DNA from: an uncultured Acetatifactor sp.
Lineage (GTDB): Bacteria > Bacillota > Clostridia > Lachnospirales > Lachnospiraceae
Length of the DNA: 64,000 nucleotides
Reading direction: 5' to 3'
Assembly: GCA_910578185.1 (NCBI GenBank)
Contig: CAJTPN010000001.1
Span: 9,496 to 73,495 of the forward strand
Shown here: positions 9,638 to 17,336 of the stretch, in pieces
Numbering within the stretch: position 1 is the first letter of the stretch
Layout: the number at the start of each line of letters is the position of its first letter
Translations under genes and position numbers: made by a program
The notes under the pieces: model-generated
Seen by the model: the letters and a program-made list of their open reading frames with translations, nothing else
What the model was told of the DNA's origin: nothing
Database searches by the model: none

Positions 9638-10654
9638 ATGAAAAAAATATTGCTGATAGCCACAGGTGGCACCATTGCGTCGGGTTATACAGAGGAAGGA
9701 CTTACGCCGAAGATAGCGGCCGAAGATCTGTTGAGGTATGTGGATGAACACAGGGCGTTTTGTCAGGTAGATATCAGCCAGCCCTTTAACCTGGACAGCA
9801 CTAATGTTTTTGCAAGACATTGGCTGGAATTGGCGAAAGTAATAGAAGAGGCATATGAGGACTATGATGGTTTCGTGATTTGTCATGGTACGGATACCAT
9901 GGCGTATACGGCGGCTGCGTTATCCTATCTGGTGCAAAACAGCAAAAAGCCGATTGTGATCACCGGTTCACAGAAGCCTATCAACCTGCCGGTGACAGAT
10001 GCGCGGACCAACCTGTCGGATAGTCTGCGCTTTGCATCCGATGACAGAGCCCATGGAGTGAACATTGTATTTGGTGGGAACGCCATAGCTGGAACTCGTG
10101 CGAAAAAGGAGCGTTCCAAGAGTTATAATGCTTTTTCAAGCATTAATTATCCCAATGTGGCCGCGCTTTGTGACGGAAGGTTGGTGTTTTATATTGATGA
10201 CAAGGACAGGGTGACGGAACCGGTGACGTTTTATCATGCCTTGAATGAAAAGATCCTGCTGTTGAAATTGATCCCAGGTATGGACGGCGCCGTTCTGGAT
10301 CGGTTATTTCCCTGGTATGATGCCGTAATCATAGAGGCCTTTGGGGTTGGAGGGTTACCGGAATATGGCCAGGTGCCTTTTTATACGGAAATCAGGCGTT
10401 GGACGGATGCGGGGAAGATCGTTATGATGGCCACCCAGGTGACTCATGAGGGAAGCGATATGGAAGTTTATCAGGTGGGAAAGGTTATCAAGGAAGACTT
10501 TCATCTGATGGAGGCCTATGATATGACGCTGGAGGCAACGGTAACAAAGGTGATGTGGGCGCTGGGACAGACAAAGGAAGAGGAGCGCTTTCGACGATTG
10601 TTTTATGGTACGGTGAACCACGATATGCTGCTGCAGGACAAGGAGAGGACGTGA
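9638..10654 (+). CDS. ansA: L-asparaginase, type I (cytoplasmic)
   Basis: A 338-residue enzyme hydrolysing L-asparagine to aspartate and ammonia. The N-terminal signature ATGGTIAS gives the nucleophile Thr12, and the second signature HGTDTMAYTAAAL supplies the Thr/Asp of the active site, with the helper Lys in ITGSQKP. There is no signal peptide, which fits the type I cytoplasmic form. I place the start at 9638, directly before the conserved KKILLIATGG strand; the frame extends 27 codons upstream but that stretch is basic and not conserved in character. It is 12 bp upstream of the LytTR regulator gene and may share its transcript. Confidence 0.9.
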   Translation: MKKILLIATGGTIASGYTEEGLTPKIAAEDLLRYVDEHRAFCQVDISQPFNLDSTNVFARHWLELAKVIEEAYEDYDGFVICHGTDTMAYTAAALSYLVQNSKKPIVITGSQKPINLPVTDARTNLSDSLRFASDDRAHGVNIVFGGNAIAGTRAKKERSKSYNAFSSINYPNVAALCDGRLVFYIDDKDRVTEPVTFYHALNEKILLLKLIPGMDGAVLDRLFPWYDAVIIEAFGVGGLPEYGQVPFYTEIRRWTDAGKIVMMATQVTHEGSDMEVYQVGKVIKEDFHLMEAYDMTLEATVTKVMWALGQTKEEERFRRLFYGTVNHDMLLQDKERT

Positions 10655-10666
10655 GAAAAGAGAACC

Positions 10667-11407
10667 ATGCGGATCACGATTTGCGATGATGAGAGAGAAG
10701 TGCGGGATATGGTTGCCGAGAAGGTGAGAAGGCTCTATCCTGAAGCGGAAGTATTTCTCTGCAAAGACGGAGGAGATCTGCTGGCTTCACAGACGGAGCC
10801 GGATATCCTTTTACTTGATATTCAGATGCCTGAAATGGATGGTTTTGAGGCGGCAAAAAAGCTGCGGGAAAGGAATCGAAGGGTGAAACTGATCTTTCTG
10901 ACGGCACTGGAGGAGTATGTTTTTCGGGCTTTTGATGTGGGAGCTTTTCACTACCTGGTAAAGCCTGTATCGGATGAAAAATTTCAGGAAGTACTTCTTA
11001 GTGCGGTGTCTCAGTATTGGGAAGAGCAGAAGGAGGACGCGGGGCAGAAAAGGGAGAGTGTGGAGGAGCGATATTTGCTTGTTATGTCGGGCGGAGTACA
11101 TGTCAGGATACGGTTAGAAGAAATCGTCTATGCGGAGGTATATAATCGGAAAATCATTCTACATAAGCTGGACGAATCCATAGAATATTACGGGAGGCTG
11201 TCGGAGCTGGAGAGGCAGGCGGGGGAGGATTTCTTTCGATCCCATAGGGCGTACCTTGTCAACTTTAGATATGTGGAAAAATATGACGCTTCTACCATTT
11301 GGCTGGAAAAGGGACAGGCATTGATGGCAAAACAGAATTATCAGGAGTTTGTGAAAAAATTCCTGAAATATAACAGCAAAGGAGGGGGCGGGGCACGGAT
11401 ACGATAG
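10667..11407 (+). CDS. LytTR-family response regulator
   Basis: A 246-residue two-domain regulator. The receiver (1-120) has the acidic pair CDDE, the phospho-acceptor Asp51 in LLLDIQMPEMDG, a Thr in FLTA and the Lys in LVKPV. The LytTR DNA-binding domain spans about 140-240 (YAEVYNRKIILH, FFRSHRAYLVNFRYV). This is the AgrA/LytR layout; such proteins bind two short direct repeats spaced two helical turns apart. The kinase gene follows after two bases, so the pair is co-transcribed. A matching direct repeat lies at 12949-12981, downstream of the pair, in front of the FlxA-like gene. Confidence 0.92.
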   Translation: MRITICDDEREVRDMVAEKVRRLYPEAEVFLCKDGGDLLASQTEPDILLLDIQMPEMDGFEAAKKLRERNRRVKLIFLTALEEYVFRAFDVGAFHYLVKPVSDEKFQEVLLSAVSQYWEEQKEDAGQKRESVEERYLLVMSGGVHVRIRLEEIVYAEVYNRKIILHKLDESIEYYGRLSELERQAGEDFFRSHRAYLVNFRYVEKYDASTIWLEKGQALMAKQNYQEFVKKFLKYNSKGGGGARIR

Positions 11408-11409
11408 AT

Positions 11410-12825
11410 TTGGATAGGTATGTCAATCTGGTGTTTTCTCTCGGAAGTGCGTTAAACCTCTGTATCACGGGTTTCCTTTTCTGGTATTTTGTAACTCCTT
11501 TTCTTTTGAAAAAGAAAGGATTGAGTGCGACAGGTGTGGTATATGCGCTTGTTATGCTGTGGCTGAAGCTGATACCCTATGAATTGGACGGCGGAGTTTG
11601 TTATGGGATCGGGACATTGGCGGCTTTCCTGGTAATGTACAGGATGGATCGAAGAAACGGGAAACAGAAGATCTTTCTTTCGTTAACGTTTTATCTGTTG
11701 AATTGGATTGCGTGGGGGATTGTTTTGGGCCCATGGGATATTCTGTATTCCGTTATCATCAGGGGGCAGAATCTGTCGGGATACCCCGGGATCCGGTTTG
11801 TTTTGTTTGTAATCATTGAAGTGCTGTTTGTGACGATGGATATAGCCGCAGAGGTATTGCTGATAAAGGTGATTCACGGAGCGTATCATTACAAAAGTGA
11901 GAATTTGACCATAAGAGAATTTATTTTGTTGTCCGCTCCGTCTTTTTCGGTGATGGCCGGGTATTGGATTATCAATTTTTATTCCAGGATCTATGAAAAA
12001 GATCTGGGACAGTATATTGAAGACAATCATTTTGAGTTTATCTGGCTCAGGGCGTTGTACATGGCGATATCGTTTGCGGCGTTGCTTGTGGTTATACTTT
12101 CCTATCAACGGATCAAGGACGGACAGCGGAAAGAAAAAGAGGATGCGGTTTTCTCCCGTCAGATGGAAGATATGAAAAGGCATATGGAGGAGATTGAGCG
12201 GCTGTATTTTGACATCAGGAGTTTGAAACATGATATGGCCAATCATGTGATGCTGCTGGAGCGTCTATACGGAAAAGAGGGCAGTGGAGAGGAGCAGGAT
12301 GGGGGGCAGATTGAGAGAGTCAGAGGCAGGAAAGAGGCGGCGGAATATATGACAAAGCTGAAGGCCCATGTGGAAGAATCGGTACTGGAGATGAAGAGTG
12401 GCAATCCTGTTACGGATGTAATCTTAAGAGAAAAGCGCAAGGAAGCGGAGGCGAAGGGGATTGCCTTCCGGACGGATTTTCATTATCCTCAGGACACCAA
12501 TGTTGAGGCTTTTGATCTCAGCATTTTGTTGAACAATGCGATCAACAATGCCATAGAGGCGGCGCAGACATGCCGGGAGTCGTTTATTTCAGTGCAGTCT
12601 TATCGCAGAAGGAATGCATATATGATAGAAGTTTGGAACAGCTGTGACGGTGTTAGGGCTGTGGATGAGGAAAGCGGTCTGCCGTATTCCACAAAAAAAG
12701 AGCCGGGCCATGGCTTTGGGCTTGCCACTATGCGCAAGGTGGCCCAGAGGTATCACGGAGATATTGACGTCAGGCAGGATGGTGAGTCTTTTATTTTGAG
12801 TATAATGATCATGGTATCCGGCTGA
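11410..12825 (+). CDS. AgrC-like sensor histidine kinase (GHKL type)
   Basis: A 471-residue kinase with about six membrane helices in the first 240 residues, a short coiled stretch, the H-box-like SLKHDMANHVMLL near 275 and a C-terminal GHKL ATPase domain with the N-box NNAINNAIEA and the G-box GHGFGLATM. It is the cognate kinase of the preceding LytTR regulator. The best start is TTG at 11410, three bases after the upstream stop; the AGGAGG-like site at 11380 is further away than usual, so the start is not certain. No AgrB or AgrD-type peptide gene is nearby, and the signal is unknown. Confidence 0.85.
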   Translation: MDRYVNLVFSLGSALNLCITGFLFWYFVTPFLLKKKGLSATGVVYALVMLWLKLIPYELDGGVCYGIGTLAAFLVMYRMDRRNGKQKIFLSLTFYLLNWIAWGIVLGPWDILYSVIIRGQNLSGYPGIRFVLFVIIEVLFVTMDIAAEVLLIKVIHGAYHYKSENLTIREFILLSAPSFSVMAGYWIINFYSRIYEKDLGQYIEDNHFEFIWLRALYMAISFAALLVVILSYQRIKDGQRKEKEDAVFSRQMEDMKRHMEEIERLYFDIRSLKHDMANHVMLLERLYGKEGSGEEQDGGQIERVRGRKEAAEYMTKLKAHVEESVLEMKSGNPVTDVILREKRKEAEAKGIAFRTDFHYPQDTNVEAFDLSILLNNAINNAIEAAQTCRESFISVQSYRRRNAYMIEVWNSCDGVRAVDEESGLPYSTKKEPGHGFGLATMRKVAQRYHGDIDVRQDGESFILSIMIMVSG

Positions 12826-12948
12826 CAAAAAAGTACATTGGGTTAATTTCTGTATTATGTATACTCCTATGTCAGTCAGATTGTTGCAGTCCTCCATTGA
12901 AAAATCCCAGACCTCAATAGTAATCCGAGCCTCCCGCCGGAAGGAAGG

Positions 12949-12981
12949 GGTTCACGACATAAAAAGTCCGGTTCACGACAT
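12949..12981 (+). promoter_or_regulatory. Candidate LytTR operator with overlapping promoter
   Basis: GGTTCACGACAT occurs twice, at 12949-12960 and 12970-12981, a period of 21 bp or two helical turns. Known LytTR sites are 9-12 bp direct repeats with this geometry. A -10-like TAAAAT lies at 13002-13007, which puts the second repeat over the -35 position, as in activator-dependent promoters. The surrounding 12826-13138 stretch has no gene. Confidence 0.6.
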
Positions 12982-13138
12982 CTGTGTGAAATTTGTTCCT
13001 GTAAAATCCGAGATATGAGGTGTAGGTAAATAATTTTGGCATCCGTCAGGGAAACTTTTGAAAGCTTTGGGGAAGGAAAGTGTTGTGGGCGGAAGAGTTA
13101 GAGAGGACGGGGCAAGAAAAAGGAGGAGCAAGTTAAAA

Positions 13139-13951
13139 ATGACGGTAGGTGGAATCGGCGGCGTGAATGCGCCACAACCTTCAATGGGAGCAGGACAGGC
13201 AGGAGATGCCTATGGAAAAAATTTACAGCGTCAGATTGAGGATGCACAAAAAAGACTTAAAGAGCTTTCTTCCGACGATAGACTGTCGCCGGAAGAAAAG
13301 ATGGAGAAAAGGCGGGAAATCAGCCAGGAGATTGCAGATTTGAACCAGCAGCTCAGGCAGCATCAGACGGAAGTGAGAAGACAGGCTGCGGCTGCAAAAC
13401 AAAAGGAAAATGCGGGTCAGGAAAAGCAGGGAGAGAATAATCGAAAGGCAAAAGGCAAGAGCGATACAGGAATGTCAAGTGCAAAAATGCAGGCGGTTAT
13501 CTCCGCAGATGCGTCCGTGAAGCAGGCGGAAGTCCAGGGAAATGTAAACAACCGGCTGGAGGGTCGGGCTGGAGTATTGAAGGCTCAGATCAAGCAGGAC
13601 GGGAATTTGGGGATGAATACGGAGTTAAAGAAGGCGGAGCTTGCAGAAGTGGAAAGCAGGTCAGGCTCCGTTCTGAACGCTCAGGGAAATACGCTGGCAG
13701 ACGCCAATCATAAACTGTCAGAAGGCGCCAAGGAAACGCCGGCCGAGGAAGGGGCAAACGAAGGGAGTTCTCCGGCACAGGTACGGAAAGGCCAGGAGGC
13801 CTCCGATGTGGACAAAAACGGCCAAACTTCGGAGGACGACAGCAGCAACGAAGCTGGAAATGAAGAGAGGATTGAAGCGGGAAGCAGGCAAGATGGGGAC
13901 AGAGAAAAAACATTGTTGCAGGGATATTATCCGATAGATATCAGGCTTTGA
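13139..13951 (+). CDS. FlxA-like coiled-coil protein
   Basis: A 270-residue, Gln/Glu/Lys-rich hydrophilic protein. After a Gly-rich start (GGIGGVNAP) comes a heptad-like helix at 20-85 (QRQIEDAQKRLKELSSDD ... EEKMEKRREISQEI), resembling the FlxA-like family, and then a long low-complexity tail. There is no signal peptide or membrane segment. ATG 13139 is chosen because AGGAGGAG precedes it; an ATG-like start 27 codons earlier lacks support. Function is unknown. The placement behind the LytTR pair with a direct-repeat promoter suggests it is a target of that system. Confidence 0.65.
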   Translation: MTVGGIGGVNAPQPSMGAGQAGDAYGKNLQRQIEDAQKRLKELSSDDRLSPEEKMEKRREISQEIADLNQQLRQHQTEVRRQAAAAKQKENAGQEKQGENNRKAKGKSDTGMSSAKMQAVISADASVKQAEVQGNVNNRLEGRAGVLKAQIKQDGNLGMNTELKKAELAEVESRSGSVLNAQGNTLADANHKLSEGAKETPAEEGANEGSSPAQVRKGQEASDVDKNGQTSEDDSSNEAGNEERIEAGSRQDGDREKTLLQGYYPIDIRL

Positions 13952-13967
13952 GAATACATTATTTTAT

Positions 13968-14005
13968 AAAACCCCATGGCGGTTATCAATTTCCCATGGG
14001 GTTTT
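13968..14005 (+). terminator. Terminator after the FlxA-like gene
   Basis: AAAACCCCATGG pairs with CCATGGGGTTTT around a 14-base loop; the arm itself supplies the T-run. Confidence 0.8.
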
Positions 14006-14260
14006 GACATGTAAGATCTGTTATTGTTTCCTATGCTTACGGCGGTATATGCACACAAAACGGGAAGGGTATGCTTTTTCCCGGACTGTCTCGCAGGGGT
14101 AACTTTGTCATAGAGTGTCTGAAAAGAAACAGGAATCTATGGCGTAGAAAGAAAAAATATGCTATATTGTAGATGAGACCGGAAAGCGTATCTGCTGACC
14201 GGAATCGGACATTGGATATCTGACTTGCAAAGATTCGTTCTGAGCGGTAAGGGTTTATTT

Positions 14261-14289
14261 TTGTACCCGAATTTGTAAGTCAATATAAT
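14261..14289 (+). promoter_or_regulatory. Sigma-A promoter for the ABC transporter operon
   Basis: TTGTAC at 14261-14266, a 17-bp spacer and TATAAT at 14284-14289. Because the -10 box ends at 14289, the TTG at 14290 cannot be the start of the next gene. The rest of 13952-14322 contains a terminator and a short CGGGAA/TTCCCG hairpin near 14061, but no gene. Confidence 0.8.
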
Positions 14290-14322
14290 TTGCGGCACAA
14301 AGGCTGCGGAAATGGAGAGCGT

Positions 14323-15393
14323 ATGGAAACAGAAAAAGCAGGGAGAACAGAATTCCGTAATCAGGCGGAAAGAAGGGACGAGACAGGGGAGAAGAGGTGT
14401 AGGGGCAGATGGAAAAGAGCGGTGTGGGGATTGTGTATGGTTCTGTGGGTGGCTGCGCTGTTTGGCGGCTGCGGAAAACAGGAGCAGGTAAAAATCCGTG
14501 TGGGGTCTTTGAAAGGTCCCACTTCGATGGGAATACTGTCTTTGATGGAGGAGTCGGAGCAGGGGCGGACGGAGTCCGATTATGAGTTTAATATGGCAAC
14601 GGGGGCGGATGAACTGCTGCCATTGATGGTCAAAGGGGATTTGGATATTGCATTGGTGCCTGCCAATGTGGCGGCTGTGCTGTATCAGAAGACAAAAGGA
14701 GGTGTGGCGGTGATCGATATCAACACTTTGGGCGTGCTGTATATGGTCACGGGAACCTCTGAAATTACAGGTGTGACGGATCTAAAGGGGAAAACCATAT
14801 ATTTGACGGGGAAAGGAACGACACCGGAGGCTTCTTTGAAATATATTCTGGAGCGCAGCGGACTGAAAGAGACGGATTATAGGCTGGAATTTAAATCCGA
14901 GGCGACGGAAGTAGCCGCCGTGCTGGCGGAAAATCCTCAAGCGGTGGGACTGCTTCCCCAGCCTTTTGTGACGGCCGCATTGATGCAGAACCAGGCGCTG
15001 CAGGTAGTCTTGGACATGAATGTGGAATGGGAGAGGGTTCGGGAAGGTGTGGGAAATGGTATGGTAACCGGTGTGACTGTGGTGCGCAGGGAATTTTTGC
15101 AGGAACACAAGGCGGCGGTGGACAAATTTATAGAGGAACATAAAGAGAGTACGGATTTCATAAATGCGGATGTGGATAAAGGGGCAGAGTTGGCGGTGAA
15201 AGCAGGGATTGTAGCAAAGGAGCCGGTGGCCCAAAAGGCCATTCCCCAATGCAATATTACCTGTATCACCGGCCAAGAGATGAAGGCCACGCTATCGGGG
15301 TATCTGGAGGTGCTGGCAGGGTTTCAAAAGGATTTGGTGGGCGGCAATTTGCCGGGAGAGGACTTTTATTATTTGTCTGACGGTGAGCGATGA
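14323..15393 (+). CDS. ABC transporter substrate-binding lipoprotein (NMT1/SsuA-like)
   Basis: A 356-residue protein with a long basic N-region, a hydrophobic core and the lipobox LFGGC, so it should be a membrane-anchored lipoprotein. The mature part follows the NMT1/THI5/SsuA pattern: IRVGSLKGPTSMGI, then ADELLPLMVKGDLDIALVPANVAAVLYQ, then ITGVTDLKGKTIYLTGKGT. Proteins of this type bind thiamine precursors, sulfonates, nitrate or similar ligands; the ligand is not clear here and I see no riboswitch upstream. ATG 14323 has GGAGA upstream and lies after the promoter. It overlaps the permease-ATPase gene by 4 bp. Confidence 0.88.
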   Translation: METEKAGRTEFRNQAERRDETGEKRCRGRWKRAVWGLCMVLWVAALFGGCGKQEQVKIRVGSLKGPTSMGILSLMEESEQGRTESDYEFNMATGADELLPLMVKGDLDIALVPANVAAVLYQKTKGGVAVIDINTLGVLYMVTGTSEITGVTDLKGKTIYLTGKGTTPEASLKYILERSGLKETDYRLEFKSEATEVAAVLAENPQAVGLLPQPFVTAALMQNQALQVVLDMNVEWERVREGVGNGMVTGVTVVRREFLQEHKAAVDKFIEEHKESTDFINADVDKGAELAVKAGIVAKEPVAQKAIPQCNITCITGQEMKATLSGYLEVLAGFQKDLVGGNLPGEDFYYLSDGER

Positions 15394-16754
15394 TGGTAAA
15401 AAGGAATCCATACAAAAGGTGCCTGGTAATTCTGTTTTGGCTTACAGTGTGGCATTGTACGGCGGTGATTGTAGATAATTCAATTCTGCTGGTGACTCCT
15501 GTGGAAGCGTTCAAAGCGTTTTTAGGGCTGTTGGAAAAAGGAGAATTTTATTTTACGGTGGGAAAGTCCCTGTTGCGTATCGGAGTTGGTTTTTGCACCG
15601 GAGCCAGTGCGGCGGTAATTCTGGCGGCAGGCAGCCGTCGTTTTCCGCTGCTGGAGGAGATGCTTTCTCCGGTGTTTAATCTGATTAAGGCTGTGCCTGT
15701 GGCTTCTTTTGTAGTATTGCTTCTGATTTGGTGGGGGGCTTCTTTTTTGGCGGTGGCGGTAAGCTTTCTGGTGGTGGTGCCCAATGTGTATATCAGCACC
15801 CTGGAGGGCTTGAAAAATACGGATGTAAGGTTGCTGGAAATGGCCAAAGTGTTTCGTTTTTCTTTCCGCAATCGTTTCTTTTACATTTACAGACCTGCCC
15901 TAAAGCCCTTTTTATACGGCAGTTTGAAGGTATCCCTGGGGATGTGCTGGAAATCGGGAGTGGCGGCGGAGGTGATCGGAACGCCGGACTTTTCCATCGG
16001 AGAACGGCTGTATCTGTCCAAGATCTATCTGGATACAGGAGGTGTATTTGCCTGGACGGCAGTTGTTGTCATACTGAGTGTTTTGTTTGAAAAGCTTGTG
16101 TTAAGGCTGATAGATTGCTTCTTCTCCAGGGAGGTTTCCTGTGGACAACGCCAGGTGTCCGGCGTGTTTTTTGGGGGACGACGCCAGGATTTTGGCAGGG
16201 GCGGAGGAAATCAGGAGAAGAATGTGGAGGCTGTGAGAAAAGGATTGAAGCTGAAGGAGATTGTAAAGAGTTATCATGGCAAGGCGGTGGTGGACGGAAT
16301 AAGTGCCGTTTATGAACCAGGCCAGGTCTATTACTTAACCAGCCCATCCGGCAGTGGGAAGACCACTTTGCTGCGCATACTGGCGAAGCTAACAAAACCG
16401 GACGAAGGTATCCTTGAGGTACCGGAAACCTGTAGCATGGTATTCCAGGAGGACAGGCTCTGCGAGGATTACAATGCCATAAAAAATGTGGAGCTTGTCA
16501 CAAAGGACTGGGGACTTGCCCGGAAGGCGCTGCTTAACCTTCTTGAGGAGGAGGTTTTGTACAGGCCCTGCAGTGAGCTCAGCGGCGGCATGAAGCGCCG
16601 TGTGGCCATAGTGCGGGCCATGGAGTCGGAGTCGGAATATGTTTTGCTGGACGAGCCTTACACAGGGATGGATGACGAGACCCGGCGCCGCACAAAGGAA
16701 TATATTTGCAGCAGGCAGCAAGGGCGTACCCTGATCATCGCCACACATATATGA
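15390..16754 (+). CDS. ABC transporter permease-ATPase fusion
   Basis: A 454-residue protein joining two components normally encoded separately. Residues 1-250 are a BPD_transp_1 permease with about six helices and the SsuC/ThiX-like EAA region (LEGLKNTDVRLLEMAK). A Gly/Arg-rich linker of about 35 residues follows, then an ATPase: Walker A SPSGSGKTT, signature LSGGMKRR, Walker B YVLLDEPYTGMD and the switch His in IIATHI. The stop comes right after that His, so the ~25-residue tail usual in the family is missing. The linker DNA holds a short imperfect duplication (GGACAACGCCAGG / GGACGACGCCAGG). The partner is the preceding lipoprotein. Confidence 0.85.
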   Translation: MMVKRNPYKRCLVILFWLTVWHCTAVIVDNSILLVTPVEAFKAFLGLLEKGEFYFTVGKSLLRIGVGFCTGASAAVILAAGSRRFPLLEEMLSPVFNLIKAVPVASFVVLLLIWWGASFLAVAVSFLVVVPNVYISTLEGLKNTDVRLLEMAKVFRFSFRNRFFYIYRPALKPFLYGSLKVSLGMCWKSGVAAEVIGTPDFSIGERLYLSKIYLDTGGVFAWTAVVVILSVLFEKLVLRLIDCFFSREVSCGQRQVSGVFFGGRRQDFGRGGGNQEKNVEAVRKGLKLKEIVKSYHGKAVVDGISAVYEPGQVYYLTSPSGSGKTTLLRILAKLTKPDEGILEVPETCSMVFQEDRLCEDYNAIKNVELVTKDWGLARKALLNLLEEEVLYRPCSELSGGMKRRVAIVRAMESESEYVLLDEPYTGMDDETRRRTKEYICSRQQGRTLIIATHI

Positions 16755-16887
16755 GGTTCGGTTTGTGTTGTTTCGGAACTAATAAACAGAAACAACACAA
16801 AAAGGACCCAAAGCATTTAAACCCTGCTTCGCAGGGGGGAAATGCTTTGCGAAGAAAGGTTCGGTTTGTGTTGTTTCGGAACTAATA
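16754..16887 (+). repeat. Small inserted hairpin element with direct-repeat ends
   Basis: Two 31-bp direct repeats (16754-16784 and 16857-16887) flank a 72-bp hairpin region in which CCCTGCTTCGCAGGG forms a stem inside AAGCATTT/AAATGCTT. The first repeat also pairs with an inverted partner, TTTGTGTTGTTTC with GAAACAACACAAA. The body 16757-16884 is bounded by the 8-bp sequence ATATGAGG on both sides (16749-16756, 16885-16892), like a target-site duplication. It separates the ABC fusion gene from the hydrogenase-system regulator. Confidence 0.65.
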
Positions 16888-16901
16888 TGAGGAAATATAA
16901 G

Positions 16902-17165
16902 ATGGAAGATTCCAGAGTTGCCCTTTTGGGTATTATGGTGGAGGCGCCGGATGCAGTGGCCCGTGTCAATGGCCTTCTTCATGAGTACGGTAATTATATC
17001 ATTGGACGTATGGGAATCCCTTATCGGGAGAAACAGGTCAATATCATCAGTATTGTTCTGGATGCGCCGCAGTCGGCGGTCAGCGCTCTTTCAGGCAAAC
17101 TGGGCATGATACCCGGGGTGAGCAGCAAGTGTCTGTATGCCGGGAAGACCCGGGAAAAATATTGA
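16902..17165 (+). CDS. TM1266-type iron-only hydrogenase system regulator
   Basis: An 87-residue ferredoxin-fold/ACT-like protein starting ALLGIMVE and containing HEYGNYIIGRMGIPYREKQ and ISIVLDAP, the pattern of the TM1266 family of putative regulators linked to the [FeFe]-hydrogenase maturation genes. The start at 16902 has TGAGGA eight bases upstream; in-frame ATGs further upstream fall within the inserted repeat. No hydrogenase maturation gene lies in this window, so the functional link is from family knowledge only. Confidence 0.8.
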   Translation: MEDSRVALLGIMVEAPDAVARVNGLLHEYGNYIIGRMGIPYREKQVNIISIVLDAPQSAVSALSGKLGMIPGVSSKCLYAGKTREKY

Positions 17166-17222
17166 AGATGTCATTTGCGTGAAATATTATAAAATTTTAA
17201 CTAAGAAATTCCACGAAAACAT

Positions 17223-17251
17223 TTGTATTTTCGCACCTTCTATGCTATAAT
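17223..17251 (+). promoter_or_regulatory. Sigma-A promoter for tig
   Basis: TTGTAT at 17223-17228, a 17-bp spacer and a perfect TATAAT at 17246-17251; the tig start is 85 bp further on. It probably drives tig-clpP-clpX. Confidence 0.8.
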
Positions 17252-17336
17252 CCTAAAATGACTGTGATTGTGTCTGTATATTGGGCAGGTAGAGAAGGCA
17301 CAGCGGCGCAGACGGATTGAAGGAGGAAACGTAGCA

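Noticed and set aside
12949..12981. Possible CRISPR-like repeat
   Set aside because: Only two copies of 12 bp with a 9-bp spacer; LytTR operator geometry explains it better.
14041..14100. TPP riboswitch upstream of the NMT1/THI5-like lipoprotein
   Set aside because: The CTGAGA and ACCC-TGAACCTGAT cores are missing, so thiamine control cannot be claimed.
16842..16901. Earlier start for the TM1266-type regulator inside the repeat element
   Set aside because: The added residues come from the inserted repeat, and TGAGGA is ideally placed for ATG 16902.
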